In this document: piece by piece, positions 14,201-24,754 of the stretch
How the letters are laid out: each line of letters starts with the position of its first letter
Position numbering within the stretch: the first letter of the stretch is position 1
Source of the DNA: Diprion similis
Lineage: Eukaryota > Arthropoda > Insecta > Hymenoptera > Diprionidae
Direction of reading: 5' to 3'
Assembly: GCF_021155765.1 (NCBI RefSeq)
Contig: NC_060107.1
Location: 12,386,501-12,450,500, forward strand
DNA: 64,000 nt
Program-made: the position numbers and the translations under genes
The notes under the pieces: model-generated
What the model was told of the DNA's origin: nothing
The model's database searches: none
What the model saw: the letters and a program-made list of their open reading frames with translations, nothing else

Positions 14201-14824
14201 TTTACTGTTAGCTGGATCTCATACTGTGACAGCCCAAGCATCTGGCTATTTACCAGATACAAAGTTAATCGTCACACCTCATGTCGACAAGTTTACTCCA
14301 CTAATGTTCAAATTACAACGGAATCAAGATGTATTTGGCATGCCGAGGATCGTTTTCATCATTTTAACTGGTCAGTGGTAATTGACAAGTAATTAAGTAC
14401 ATTCATTGAATTGTTGTAATGATAGAAAAACACATTGTTTTGCAGGCATAATCTGTCTCGGCATTGTTGTTTCCGGTGTTTGTTGTTACGCTGGATGTCA
14501 AACAATGAATCGACAGAAAAATGAAAACAAGAAAGGATATGCATTCAGTTTACTTCCTGATGGTACAAGCTTCTTCGACGATGACGAGAAAGAAGTCAGT
14601 ATATTCAAAACGCCCCTGAGAGGTAATATTACATTTTCATATTTTTCATAGATCAAGTAAACAGGTACTATTTATTAATACGATAATTTACTTTTATTTT
14701 GAAAAACGAACAAAAAACAGGAAAACACGTTGACATAAACACGAAGCCGTATTTCGACCAACTTCACGCTTCGGATTCGGAAAACGAGAGCGATCTAGAA
14801 TTTATCAGGCCAGAACGTGATTAA
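1302..14824 (+). CDS. CPD: Carboxypeptidase D (silver), four-unit membrane metallocarboxypeptidase
   Basis: Coding exons: 1302-1781, 2450-2691, 4424-4579, 4668-4843, 5410-5557, 6630-6730, 9796-10304, 10919-11380, 11446-11705, 11884-12058, 12193-12566, 12656-12803, 12879-14370, 14446-14622, 14721-14824 (5004 nt, 1667 residues). The protein removes C-terminal Lys/Arg from peptides in the trans-Golgi. A signal peptide spans about 1-27. Unit 1 (about 40-350) and unit 2 (about 450-758) keep the zinc motif HGDE or HGNE, the DLNRDFPDQ substrate motif, the LHGG zinc His, the tyrosine before GGMQD and the catalytic Glu of FEVTFEL or FEITLEL. Unit 3 (about 846-1110) and unit 4 (about 1203-1475) lack these and are presumably inactive. 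Each unit ends in a transthyretin-like fold. A membrane span (about 1567-1590) precedes a tail with FDQL and an acidic [11 protein letters not shown] cluster, resembling known CPD Golgi-retrieval signals. Mammalian and Drosophila CPD have three units. Every junction keeps phase. The ATG follows an upstream promoter and opens a clear signal peptide. The exon 8 acceptor (10919) is the least certain. Confidence 0.93.
1782..2449 (+). other. CPD intron 1
   Basis: Begins GTATAA and ends TTTTTCAG. AT-rich, with no open frame or repeat that I could support. Confidence 0.8.
2692..4423 (+). other. CPD intron 2
   Basis: Begins GTGAGA and ends TATTTCAG. Around 2950-3110 and 3840-3940 there are scattered variants of GGATAT and CGAATAGTTC strings, probably a decayed repeat. 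A short tandem repeat and a T run (listed separately) lie in the middle. No exon-like frame was found. Confidence 0.8.
3390..3500. repeat. Degenerate 15-16 bp tandem repeat followed by a 28-T run
   Basis: From about 3390 to 3472 the unit CTCGTGATGTTTTGT recurs about five times with changes. It is followed by an uninterrupted T run at 3473-3500. Related pieces (ATATCGTGATG, TATTTTGTCACGGGG) continue to about 3600. The unit resembles simple repeats seen near insect transposon ends, but no element boundaries are visible. Confidence 0.55.
5206..5237. repeat. 32-A homopolymer run in CPD intron 4
   Basis: An uninterrupted A run inside the intron at 4844-5409. It could be a slippage microsatellite or the tail of an old retroposed sequence. 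No recognisable retroelement body or target-site duplication was found next to it. Confidence 0.7.
5558..6629 (+). other. CPD intron 5
   Basis: Begins GTGAGT and ends TTCTTCAG. AT-rich, with many GAAATTTC-like strings but no ordered repeat or open frame worth calling. Confidence 0.75.
6630..6813 (+). CDS. CPD: Alternative 3' end of CPD exon 6: soluble single-domain isoform
   Basis: If the donor at 6731 is not used, the frame continues for 27 more codons to TAA at 6811-6813. The result is a 461-residue protein with signal peptide, catalytic unit 1 and its transthyretin-like domain but no membrane anchor. A poly(A) signal follows at 7084-7089. Drosophila silver is known to make short, secreted one-domain forms alongside the long membrane form, so the arrangement is plausible. 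The retained stretch has no recognised motif. Without transcripts, simple read-through of an intron cannot be excluded. Confidence 0.45.
7084..7089 (+). terminator. Candidate poly(A) signal for the short CPD isoform
   Basis: AATAAA lies about 270 bases after the alternative stop at 6813 and sits inside CPD intron 6. In AT-rich DNA such hexamers also arise by chance. Confidence 0.3.
8551..8819. repeat. Fold-back (inverted) repeat, arms of about 100 bp
   Basis: The left arm (about 8551-8662) and right arm (about 8700-8819) are imperfect reverse complements. For example, GGTCAGTATTG at 8580-8590 pairs with CAATACTGACTC near 8779-8790, and GTGAAAATAAA pairs with TTTATTTTCAC. The loop is about 40 bp. 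It looks like a non-autonomous palindromic transposon (MITE). No clear target-site duplication was seen. Confidence 0.65.
9184..9411. repeat. Second fold-back repeat in CPD intron 6
   Basis: The left arm (about 9184-9266) and right arm (about 9330-9411) are reverse complements with few changes. TTGATTTCTTTTGTAATA pairs with TATTACAAAAGAAATCAA, and GACACG pairs with CGTGTC. The loop is about 60 bp. Its sequence differs from the fold-back 400 bp upstream, so it is probably a different MITE family. No coding capacity. Confidence 0.7.
10305..10918 (+). other. CPD intron 7
   Basis: Begins GTGAGT. The acceptor is taken as the CAG at 10916-10918 because it keeps phase 0 and gives a DQYTPSK-to-QPETVAV spacing typical of CPD proteins. 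The pyrimidine tract is weak, so the exact acceptor could differ by a few codons. Confidence 0.65.
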
Positions 14825-14991
14825 GAAGGGAAGTTGAAGATTTTAATAGTGATTATGATTAACTTCCAATGGGAATCGCCATGTCCAAAAATAAGGCTAA
14901 AGTACGCTACTAGCGTCAATTCTTTGTCCTTCGAATGGTTTCGTGATTTTTATATGGTATAAAATATACTAAACGCAGTAATCGCGATGTA

Positions 14992-14997
14992 AATAAA
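14992..14997 (+). terminator. Poly(A) signal of CPD
   Basis: AATAAA lies 168 bases after the CPD stop codon, and another AATAAA follows within about 40 bases. They probably end the long CPD transcript. Cleavage sites are not visible from sequence alone. Confidence 0.5.
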
Positions 14998-14999
14998 AA

Positions 15000-17900
15000 T
15001 GTCTCAGTGTCATTATACATATGTTAAATAAAAACATTGAAGTTTCAAGGTGCATATACGAAAATGAAAATATTAAATATAAATATTGCATATTGTAACC
15101 AATCGTTGAAGTAACGCTAGTGGCAAAAAGTAGTATGTGCGAAGCCCATTGGAATAATGATGACATTTTCGTAGGCGTATGCTATTTTATCAAATAATAT
15201 TCCATATTGCCGTTACATTGTTTTGTGAATATTCTATTTTTACAGTCTCACAATTACAATACATCCAATTTAAACTCTGGTAAAATCGTTGTTGTAGAGA
15301 ACTTGCAGTTTGAGCTTCCAATATGATTTGATAAAACTATTCGAATTCAAAATATCAAAAGATGCCATTTGGCAGTAGAAATTTTTTTATGCCAACTAAG
15401 CACAGTTTCCTCATTTGATTTACAATTAGTCAGACTCTTCGCAGGGGTTTTTGGGTAATTTGAAATTCTCAATGTCATGTTGAAAATATTGGACTCGACG
15501 TTTCATACACTCTAATAACTTACACAGCACAAAATGTTACAAACTGTAACAATGACATTAAAATTATCATGTTAATTTTTAATTAAATTTTCAATGTTTT
15601 CATTACATTTCATTCTGTATTATCTCATTTGGTATTCTTTCAAAAGGTATTGTGAACATCTCAGCTGTCAATAGTTTTATAACATTACAAATATGTTTCA
15701 ATCCCAATACTTTTCAAGTGATGTAATTACAATATCTTTATAATTTTCATTATTTTTTACATTGTGATATTTTTGTGACAGTTTAAAAACCTAACTAGAA
15801 TAATCACAAAAACATGGAACAATATTATAGTTGTTATATTTCTATAACATATTTGTCATATGAATGTGCTGTGTGGAATTCGTGGTGTGTTTAGCTGAGG
15901 ATGTATTTTCGACCTGACGACACTTTATGTGACGTAGGGTGCCATGTAAAAGAATAGACAAACTGTACTCTGATCTACTTATAAAAGACGTTTTCTACGT
16001 ATATTTTACTTTTCATTAACTTATTGTTAGTGTCATAGATTTGCAGTCGCTTTCATGAAGTTCTCTGTACCTGTATGTTCCTACAATTTAGCCAAAATGA
16101 TCAGCTGGTAACCAGTTGTGACGCCATATTATCGTTCAAGAAATATAGCGTTGCAACTATTAGTCAGCTGACGTTTCAATCAGAAAGTCATTCAGAAAAA
16201 TCTTGAGGAACAAAAAAAATTCGTACAAAGACTCGAACTCTTCTTTTGTTAAAATGCATCGATACAGAGTAAAATGAACGTTGAAAAACCACTTTTATAA
16301 TTTTAAATATACATCCTTGGTTAGTTTGGGACATGTGCTGCCGCCAGATGGAGTCTTTCGATGAGTTTTGATTTTGAATCGTTACAGAAATTAATTGAAG
16401 TATCGAAAATCGTTTGACATTGTATGAATTGATGCTGCGATTATTCCATATCAGAATTCTACACTTTACTTTAGTATCAAATCGAAAAAGGTATATTTCA
16501 TATGCTTACAAATACAGTGCCGCGCAGGATAACGGCAAGTACATAATCTCTGAATTCTCATGTATTTGCACGATTGCTTATCGTCGGTGCTTATTAGATA
16601 TCCTCAATAACCTGTGTAATTCAACCAGCATACATTTACGTATAAGTATTCCATCTATTGCATACTCTGAGTAAAATGTTTTAACATATCTTCTAGGACC
16701 CATCCATATCAATTTTATTTGTACGTATTAAGCAGTGTTCTATTTGTATATAAGGAATTCCGTGCCAGCCCAAGCTGCGATTGACCCTGACCACTTTTGA
16801 TTCCATCAATATTGTTTCCATCTTTCAGAATTCATTAAAACCAGCACTCATATCATATTTTCAAATTTTCATTTCAATCTACTCTACAGCCATCAAATTT
16901 AAAAAAAATTTTGACCTTTAATTTCAAATGCTTATAAATCAGTGATAAAAAGAGATGTGTATTAACAAAAATAAGCATACCATTTTCGTTTTGAAACTTA
17001 TTTTTACAAAAAAGTATTCGATATGTCATTTAAATAGATTTTATGGTTGTATGTTACTTTTGGGTGCTGAATGACGAAAAAAAATTAACCAAATCAAAAA
17101 TGGTCATGGACAATCGTATGACGAGTTGACATGGCATGCCCTACACAAAAATCAATCAACTGAATTCCTGTAACTTTTATATGACATACATGACTTAGAT
17201 TTGAGATACAGCGCTGATTTTCTAAAACTCTTTTTACATCTACAATCTTCTACAAATGGTAGAAGTTTGTTTATGCAAGTTTTAGGGTTTAGACACAGTG
17301 AAACAATAACATGATTACGAATCTAATATCTAACTTGCTGTAAAAGTTATACAGCGCTTTATAATTTTTATGTAAACTGATATTGAGATGATTTACTTAC
17401 TGGTTGTGATGAACGTGCTTTGTTCCTGACAATTGAGCATCGTTTACTAATTCTCTATTTTCTTCTAGAAAATCTCTTATAAGAATTCCAAAATAGATGT
17501 ACAATATTTACAGTTTGATGCATCTGATAATTTAATTGAAACTGTGATGAAAAATTTATATTAAGGCCTATACAATCTACATATCTTGTAACTATATAAT
17601 GTATACTTTTACATCAAGTAAGCTTACAATCAATAACAATTTATTTTCAAATATGTATTTTAAATACAATGGACTTAGACGTGTCAAACAAACAAATTAG
17701 CGCACTGAAATTCCTAACAAAAGTTGGAACAAGACTTTTCTTTTTTGATAAGGATACAATTATGGTCTTTCAGTGTGCCAACTGTTTTTACGCCCAGGGT
17801 ATAATAAAAAATTTATATATAATGAACGTGATCATTATAAATAAAAATATTATATCGGGAAATGAAACATACCTCAAAGATCTGAATAGGTGTGTTTTAT

Positions 17901-18768
17901 TATATATTTATATATAAATAAACATACAAAATATACATACAATTATTGTATTCTTTGTAGTGTCATGATTATATGACGTAATTTTAGTTACGTTCAAGTT
18001 GTGCGCTTCATAGTACGATATAATAATTGATTTGAATGCAAATCTCATCATTTTATATAAGGCACATTTTAAAAAACGCCACACTTGTGATTTTTACAAC
18101 TATTTACGTAATTTATTTATTTCTTACAAAGTTACCCTTCTTTTTTTGTTTTGTGTTTTACTTAGTTTTTTGGAGAACTGCATGCATCGTATTTGTACAT
18201 ATTGTTCATAATTTAAATAACTAATCTAGCTTAAGAGAAAAAAAAACTATAAATTATAGTACATACATTGTTACCTAGCAGATGAAACAGTAATACAAAC
18301 CAGACAGCTAAAAGAACCACTTATAGGATGAGCTTGAAACATGTGTTTCAAAAATGAGGTAGTAATCACTATCTCTATATATATATTATTCTTTATCATG
18401 AAACATTTTGAATCAACTTGATGCAAACAACGGCTCAACAATAAGCGTAATCTAATAGCAATGTTGGCTGTATAATTAAATTGGCTCTTACATTTCACAG
18501 CTCAGTCACTTACTGCAAATTCAGAGTCAAAATATATAGTTCAAAGGTATACTATATATACATTATGCTGAGTGTAACTGAAAATAGAAACTAAAAAGAT
18601 ATCCTATGACAGTTTGCGCAGATTGTTTGTCGAAAAAGAAAAATACACATACATAAGGAATTTCACCTTTCATGATTTTATGGATTCTTACAATCAGCAG
18701 CAAAATTGAGATCCCTCTATGACCTAATCAACATTCAATAATCAATGGCAGTGATGGAATCGATTAAG
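15000..18768. other. Gap between the convergent 3' ends of CPD and rho-4
   Basis: AT-rich and without supported genes. It holds the MITE-like repeat at 15532-15874. The rho-4 3' UTR must run leftward into this region. Candidate minus-strand poly(A) signals (TTTATT on the plus strand) occur at 18112-18117 and 17896-17901. ORFs at 16414-16674, 17669-17917 and 18036-18224 have no domain and AT-biased composition. Confidence 0.6.
15532..15874. repeat. MITE-like element with 9-bp terminal inverted repeats
   Basis: ACACAGCAC at 15532-15540 is the exact reverse complement of GTGCTGTGT at 15866-15874. The 343-bp interior is AT-rich and has internal partial symmetry (GTTACAAACTGTAAC near the left end, TTATAGTTGTTATA near the right). 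It has no coding capacity. A target-site duplication is not obvious, so the call rests on terminal symmetry only. Confidence 0.45.
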
Positions 18769-21700
18769 TCATACAAATTCAGGACGAAAAATATTCCAGA
18801 GAATTGCGGCAGTCATGAGCCCAATGTATATAACGATGCTCGCCCACCACACAACCTTTTCCCACGTTTTAACTTCAAGATTACGGAGAATGTTGATGCC
18901 GACAAGCAAGCCTGCCACAGCACCGGCCAAATGCGCGACGTACCCAATTTGCTTCTCGACATCCAATATGTACCGGTTGTAAACTGCCTGGCCAACGTCA
19001 ACGATAGCCAGCACAACAAAGACCAGCAGTTGAAGAATTGCGTACTCCATTTGAGACCAGTTCATGATTATCGTTGCGACGTGAGCAGTCATCAAAGCAT
19101 AAACACCACCTGATGCACCTGCCAGCAAGACGTGTGGATCGGATACTGAAGTTCCCAATGACCCGGCGATGACACCGGCCAAATATATGGTGAGCACTCT
19201 CCACCACCTGTGCACCATCTCCAATGGCACTCCCAGCAATATTTGCACTAGCAGATTGACAACGAGATGAAAGACACTGCAAGTCAGAAAAAGGCAGAAT
19301 GGTATCAACAAAAAAAATTATACACAGTGGCTTCTGTGACTGGTATAATATGCTGCAAGGAAATGGTGAGACTCAGCATGCTAACAACATGCAACAGACT
19401 GCACGTATGGAAAGTAACTGAGGTCTATTGGTTGGCGAGAGCGCAGCATGGCAATATTTTCGTCTGCAAGACGGGGAAGCCACCCTTCGAACGAGGTATG
19501 AGATGTCAAATTTTTCTGCGTTAAGTGGCGAATTGAAATTATGCTATCACGATGACTTGGAGAAGTCATCAGTTATCAGTTGGTAAACTACGAAAGTTTG
19601 CCAAGATTTTCTGAAATGCTATGTTAACTATTTGAGCCATGTTTGAAGATTAGGATGGCTAGCGTCCATCAAAATCTGACAAAACTTGCAGGTGCAGAGT
19701 CGGAGGCTAATCCATTAAGTCCCTCCGTTTCCTGTCAGTACGTTTTTTAACCAACGAATAAGTAGCTAATGATTACAAACGATTGACAGGCATTGTTAAA
19801 GTTACAGTTTTTTGGTATGAATTTGTAATGTTTGGAACGTAATTCAAAATGTTCCAAGAATTATATTGCAAGCTGCAAAAAAAATTTGGAATCTTTGGTC
19901 ACGGATTTAACAAGATTTACAGCAATTTGAATTATTACAAACAAATTTTGATCGGAAACGATAAAAATAAAAGCACTACCATGATATTGTACCACATTTT
20001 GGAACTAAATTATTGCAGTATAAAAACAAAAAGGAATGAATGGAAATACAATTGTTCAAGATGTATTCGTACATCATTTCAATTGCATTTAAATATGTAC
20101 ACGAGAATCAAATGGGAATCGATAGAGACTACATTACATATTCCGTACAGGATTAAATTCAAATTGGATTACAAATCAAACATAAAAAAACCAAACCTAT
20201 CGATGCACATGCAGAACAATAAAATGATTAATTTGGGTCAATTTGAGGAGCATCATGCAATCAGTTTTCTTCTAAAACTCAGATTGGTAGACATAAAAAT
20301 AGACCTGCTTTGATATCTTTCAATTATTTTTTGTTTAGTGGGTAGTGTCGAGTGCTGAATGTGCAACTGAAATCGATTTATGAACTCGTGTTTCAAGTTT
20401 TTTAATACTTCATGAAAAGGCAGAAGCTCAAATTACACACCTCATTTGCATCCAAGTCAGGATGTGCAAGCACGTGTAAGAAAGCTTTCTCTCTCTGACT
20501 TTTTCTCTTTCTCCTATCAATAATTGGCAGAATAATTCTCTCATCTTGTTCTTCCCTTCTGTATACGTATATGGCTGTGGAATTTTCACCATCAAGTTAT
20601 TGGCATAGTATAAGACTCACCTAATCAACAGAATCTAAGATAATATATGAAAACCTGTGTAATTCAGGATTGAATCAATCACATGAACAAGTTCAATTTT
20701 TACAATCGTCAAAAGTGCACTTTTTGTCATTTCAAAGTACATTTTTCCCCTTTATTATCTCCAGAGAACTCTCTTAACGTTTTGGAACTGCCTGAGTTTG
20801 ATAAAGTAATAATATTCTATTTCACTGACTGTGAGCGTGTGTGTTTATTTTCGTTCCTCATAAGTGCTTGATCTGGCTTCTGTTTACGTAGGTGCATTTC
20901 AGATAGTTGATGTAAAAGAAGTTGTTTCAAGAAACTATTGTGAACAAAAATAAGCACAATACGGAGTTAATAGTAACTAATTTATGGAGAATGAATACAG
21001 TATCTTTTTATGTTTACCATAAGTTTTGTGACACTAAAGACTAGATCGAGTTTCTGAAATCACTGATTGAATGAGAGTATTTGAAAACTTGAAACATCAA
21101 AAATTAAACCCAAATATTTGTACACTGAGGTACAGAAAACTGATTAGCAAATAAATGTATCATACAAGATATGACTCATTGTGTAACTCTTAAACGCTAT
21201 GTATTATCTCTATAATCTCTCTTATTCAAGGCCTGGAAAATAAAGGTGAAAAAAGATTATAAAAGTGTGTCGACTCACCCAACGTGGACAAACATATAAG
21301 TTACGTATCGCCACACCTCTCTCCGTTTTTCGGGATGGTAAATAAATAATTGCGCCGCCGGTCCTTCGACTGTGAGGGCTTTGTGTGCTATCGCATCGTA
21401 AAGGAATAAAGTAATCTCCAAAAGTGAGATGATCACCATGGCAATCGCCGGTGGGTTACAACTGTATTCTTCTTCATAGAGTCCGTCAGTTGTATCACTT
21501 GAATAGTGCGATGTTCGTGACACCTGTGATGCCAGTCGACGCTGTGGCACCATACAATGGACATAACGTTGCACATAATGTCCAAAGACACCTTGCATGT
21601 CTTTTCTATGAATCTGCAAGTGCAAAAATTTCATCGTAAGTTACATCAAAAAGAAATTTCTGATAATCTTTTTCATCAGACATGTGCTTGAGTATCTCTG

Positions 21701-22036
21701 TAAAAGTACCATAGCTATGAATTCTGGGTAATCTAAGTATCCAGAATCATCCAAATCTGCCTCGTGCATTATCATCTTGACAACACGAGTCGGTATGTCG
21801 TTCGTGTAAGCCGACCCTCGAATCATCGCTCTTAATTCATGATAAGATATTTTTCCATCTCCGTCCAAGTCATACTTTTCAAAAATCGACTTCCAGTGCT
21901 GCGTTGACATGAAAAAGAAAAATTCTTTTAATCAACATTAAAATGTGTACTTTATTATGAGGAAAATCCTACTTACAGCATCGTTGTACTGCAGAGGTAT
22001 GGTGATACCACCCTCGGCATCTTGAGTACTAGCCAT
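18769..22036 (-). CDS. rho-4: EF-hand rhomboid intramembrane serine protease (Rhomboid-4 type)
   Basis: Minus-strand coding exons in reading order: 22036-21977, 21898-21710, 21613-21279, 19276-18769 (1092 nt, 363 residues). It cleaves transmembrane substrates within the bilayer. Two canonical EF-hand loops sit in the cytosolic N-terminus (D30-E41, DLDGDGKISYHE; D68-E79, DLDDSGYLDYPE). The rhomboid core follows: WRYVTYMFVHVG, HLVVN (H198, N202), catalytic Ser250 in GASGGVYAL, and His310 in AHLAGAVAG, with several hydrophobic spans. Animal rhomboids of the Drosophila Rho-4/vertebrate RHBDL3 group share this layout, and calcium binding is known to activate Drosophila Rho-4. All phases match. The second donor (ATG|GTACTT at 21709) is weak but gives the expected EF-hand ending FIAM. 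The last intron is 2 kb. The gene converges on CPD. Confidence 0.92.
19277..21278 (-). other. rho-4 intron 3
   Basis: Minus-strand donor GTGAGT and acceptor TTGCAG. It separates the WR-loop exon from the catalytic exon. A plus-strand ORF of 154 codons at 19849-20313 lies inside. It is rich in Lys, Asn and Ile, shows no domain and is probably chance in AT-rich DNA. No repeats were recognised. Confidence 0.75.
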
Positions 22037-22055
22037 CCTTATTAGTTTGAAACTC
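22037..22055 (-). other. rho-4 5' UTR piece next to the start codon
   Basis: A minus-strand acceptor reading TTTACATAG ends at 22056, 19 bases before the start codon. This suggests that the 5' UTR is split and that the true promoter lies further upstream on this strand, possibly in the GC-richer stretch around 24300-24600. The upstream exon was not located. Confidence 0.35.
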
Positions 22056-24598
22056 CTATGTAAATTAAAACACCAAAATTAAACAAAGCACTAATTATAA
22101 TGCAAATAAGTATCATTCTAAATTGATTCAACCAAATATTTACAAGAAAAAATACACAATTTATCTGTTTACAATAGTTTTTGAACAATCAATACATTTA
22201 TTTATCAATAGTAGAATAAGACGACCTTGTAGCATGAAAATACAAAACTGTTTCACTGTTTATTCTAAGTCAATAAATATAGATCAATCAAATAATGTTG
22301 ATAACAATCAACTCTTTTCATCCATAATCAACGACAGAATTATCTTCTTTATGACTCTGACATATTGGAATATGTTACACCATCTCTCTATACAATTCTA
22401 TGTGAATAACAGAGCAAACAAATTTCAAAAACTTTTTTTCAAAGTATACGCGACTGTCCCATGGTTGAGTTAATTCAAAATGATTGGTGTTGATTAGCAA
22501 GATGGTGATGAATGAACTATGATAAGATGCAGAATTTGTTAACTATTTCTACTCAAAATTTTAAACAAAAACTTATTTATGCAATGCTTTTGTGTGCACT
22601 TGTTCTGCAATCAAGCTACCAAGTTTGATTAAGGAGGGTGATGAGCCACTGATCGGTGTTTTTTTATTTATTTTATTATAATATAATCGCAAATTGGATA
22701 TTTATTGAATTAATACGTTTGTAAGCTACAATGATTTCGTCAAAAAAGCAAGATACTAAAAGAATAATGCTCAACAGCTTTGATATGCTTTTTTCATTTC
22801 AAGCTGCTTCAAAGTGAGGAAAAGTTTAGTACTGTTGTCAGATTTCACTCTATGATGAGTCATGTTATTTGTCAAACTTTTTTCTTTTAAAATTTTACTA
22901 GATGCCGTTTCTTTTCACTAGGCTATTGAGAATTTCCATTTTCCAATCACAAACACTATCTGATCAATGTTGTAAAATAAATTATTTAACAATGCTAACT
23001 TTAGAAAAAAGTGTTTCAATGCAATTGTAAAAAACAGTGTCCTGTGTAACATGAGCCAATGTAGGGTAAAGTGGAAGGAATCTGCTCAGTTTTTCATGAC
23101 TTTCGAAGATTTAAATTGAACATTTATATCCATGCCTTTGTTTATGATTTCAGTATTTTGTAATATTGCATGTTTTTAAATGTATTAATTTTATAAATAT
23201 TCAAAGTGCGACCATTTAATAATAATATTAGTTTATAATATTGACTTTTGGGTCAACAGCCTTCTTCGAAATCAAATGGGAAATGGGTCGTTGTTAACAC
23301 AAATTACCCCTGAAGCTACAATTCAATTAATATGAAGTTGGTAACGTTAGTGTAACGATACATATTTAGGAGAAATCGTTGCTTTGCATAGGCTCATCTG
23401 AAATTTGGTTTTCTTGATGTTTCGTTACGTTAACGTTACTAACTTCTGCCTCGTGCAATTTTCCATAGTGGAGGGTAGATCAAGGTCAAATAACACAGGT
23501 CAACAAAAAGAAAATTTATATTTAGTTTATAATTAGGTAAATAAATTTTTATTCTAAACAGAGAATAATAACCGAAATTTTCATTTATTACTTATGAAGT
23601 TTGCTTTTGTCTATTTACATTGATAAATAAGTCCTTAAGTTTTTTGTTGATAGCTATAATCTGGGTGCCTGTTCAGAAGAACAACGAAAACATTTTCAAC
23701 GAGATGTGATAGCCTTCGAACGACGTTGCCAGGTGCAGTATAAAGAGAACATGATGGGTGATAACCTTTGGGGTTCGATACGAGAAAGTCCAAACAAACA
23801 TAGAAAAAGTACGAAAAATATTCATTTTTGAACTTTGTTTATCAATTTTTATCAATATTATCAATTATAATGTATTTGATTAAAAGTGATTTAAATGCGA
23901 AACTAAAGTTTGTTTAATTGTTGTTAACGATAAATATTTGAAAAAGTTGGTCAATTTTTTAAAATCATAAATATCGTTCCGGTTTCTACAAGAGCAAACT
24001 TTATCTATTAAAATAATTTCTTCTTCCATTAGTTACGTGGGAGGAATCAAAATTTGACATCTGGAACCCAGAGTCAAAATTCGTGTTGATTGGTGATAAT
24101 ACAAGATCGAAAAAATGAGGTTTTATATCTAATCGTCTTAAAACTGACTTAGTGAGTTAGCATAATCGGTGTCATACAGTTATGACAATAAAAAGTGAAT
24201 ATCGAGTACATACCCATGAGATTATTTCAAAAATGGAATGCAATGAATTTCAAATTTTCGTACGCGATACATTAACCGTTAGAATAAAAACAAAGAATAT
24301 AAACTATTGAATTCATACCTCAACGATTCGGGCGCGCGTATCACAAGCGGAAGCTGAGCAGCAACTGTGTGTCAGGCAGAAGGCATTTACACGGAGTTAC
24401 GTACTGAATGTGATGAAATCATTTTTCGCCGTTATCGTACAAGTGCAAATGGGTGCAGAGATAAGCGATGTGGAGATAGAGAGTTAAACCGGGACGTATC
24501 AATTTCGACAGCTGTAGCTTGTTGTGCACGTGGCCTTTATCCTCGGTGACAAATCACAATTATTAATGTGAATACCCAAGCGTGGAATCCCGTTAAGT
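22056..24598. other. Non-coding gap upstream of rho-4
   Basis: Mostly AT-rich with no supported gene. The plus ORF at 22123-22473 and minus ORF at 23673-23864 have no domains. Composition becomes GC-richer with CpGs from about 24325, which could mark a promoter for rho-4 or for the small ORF at 24599. Confidence 0.5.
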
Positions 24599-24754
24599 AT
24601 GATTGCTGACGTTACGTTGCCCGAGGTCGAATTGGGTTATGTTCAAGGCGACGAGAAGGTGCTGATCGAGTGGCTGCAGGACCCGACGATTTTACCTCGC
24701 GCTAAAAGGATCCCGCTCAATCCTAGGAGTCGATCGAAGCTGAAGGAGATGTGA
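24599..24754 (+). CDS. Small unidentified ORF, 51 codons, coding-like composition
   Basis: ATG at 24599-24601, TGA at 24752-24754. The product starts MIADVTLPEVELGYVQGDEK and continues with an amphipathic stretch (VLIEWLQDPTILPRAK) and a basic end (NPRSRSKLKE). Against its AT-rich surroundings the ORF has strong third-position G/C and no low-complexity stretch, as a real exon would. I do not recognise it. It could be a microprotein, a first coding exon (a possible donor GTGATT at 24750), or a fragment of a dead gene. It lies between the divergently oriented rho-4 and MKS1 genes. Confidence 0.35.
   Translation: MIADVTLPEVELGYVQGDEKVLIEWLQDPTILPRAKRIPLNPRSRSKLKEM

Noticed and set aside
18745..19113. 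122-codon plus-strand ORF
   Set aside because: It is the antisense shadow of the rho-4 catalytic exon.
19849..20313. 154-codon plus-strand ORF inside the rho-4 intron
   Set aside because: Composition (Lys, Asn, Ile) reflects AT-rich DNA; no domain, signal or splice context was found. Kept only as a note in the intron entry.
24367..24549. 60-codon Cys/Arg-rich ORF
   Set aside because: No recognisable fold. The stretch looks like GC-richer promoter or UTR sequence rather than an exon.
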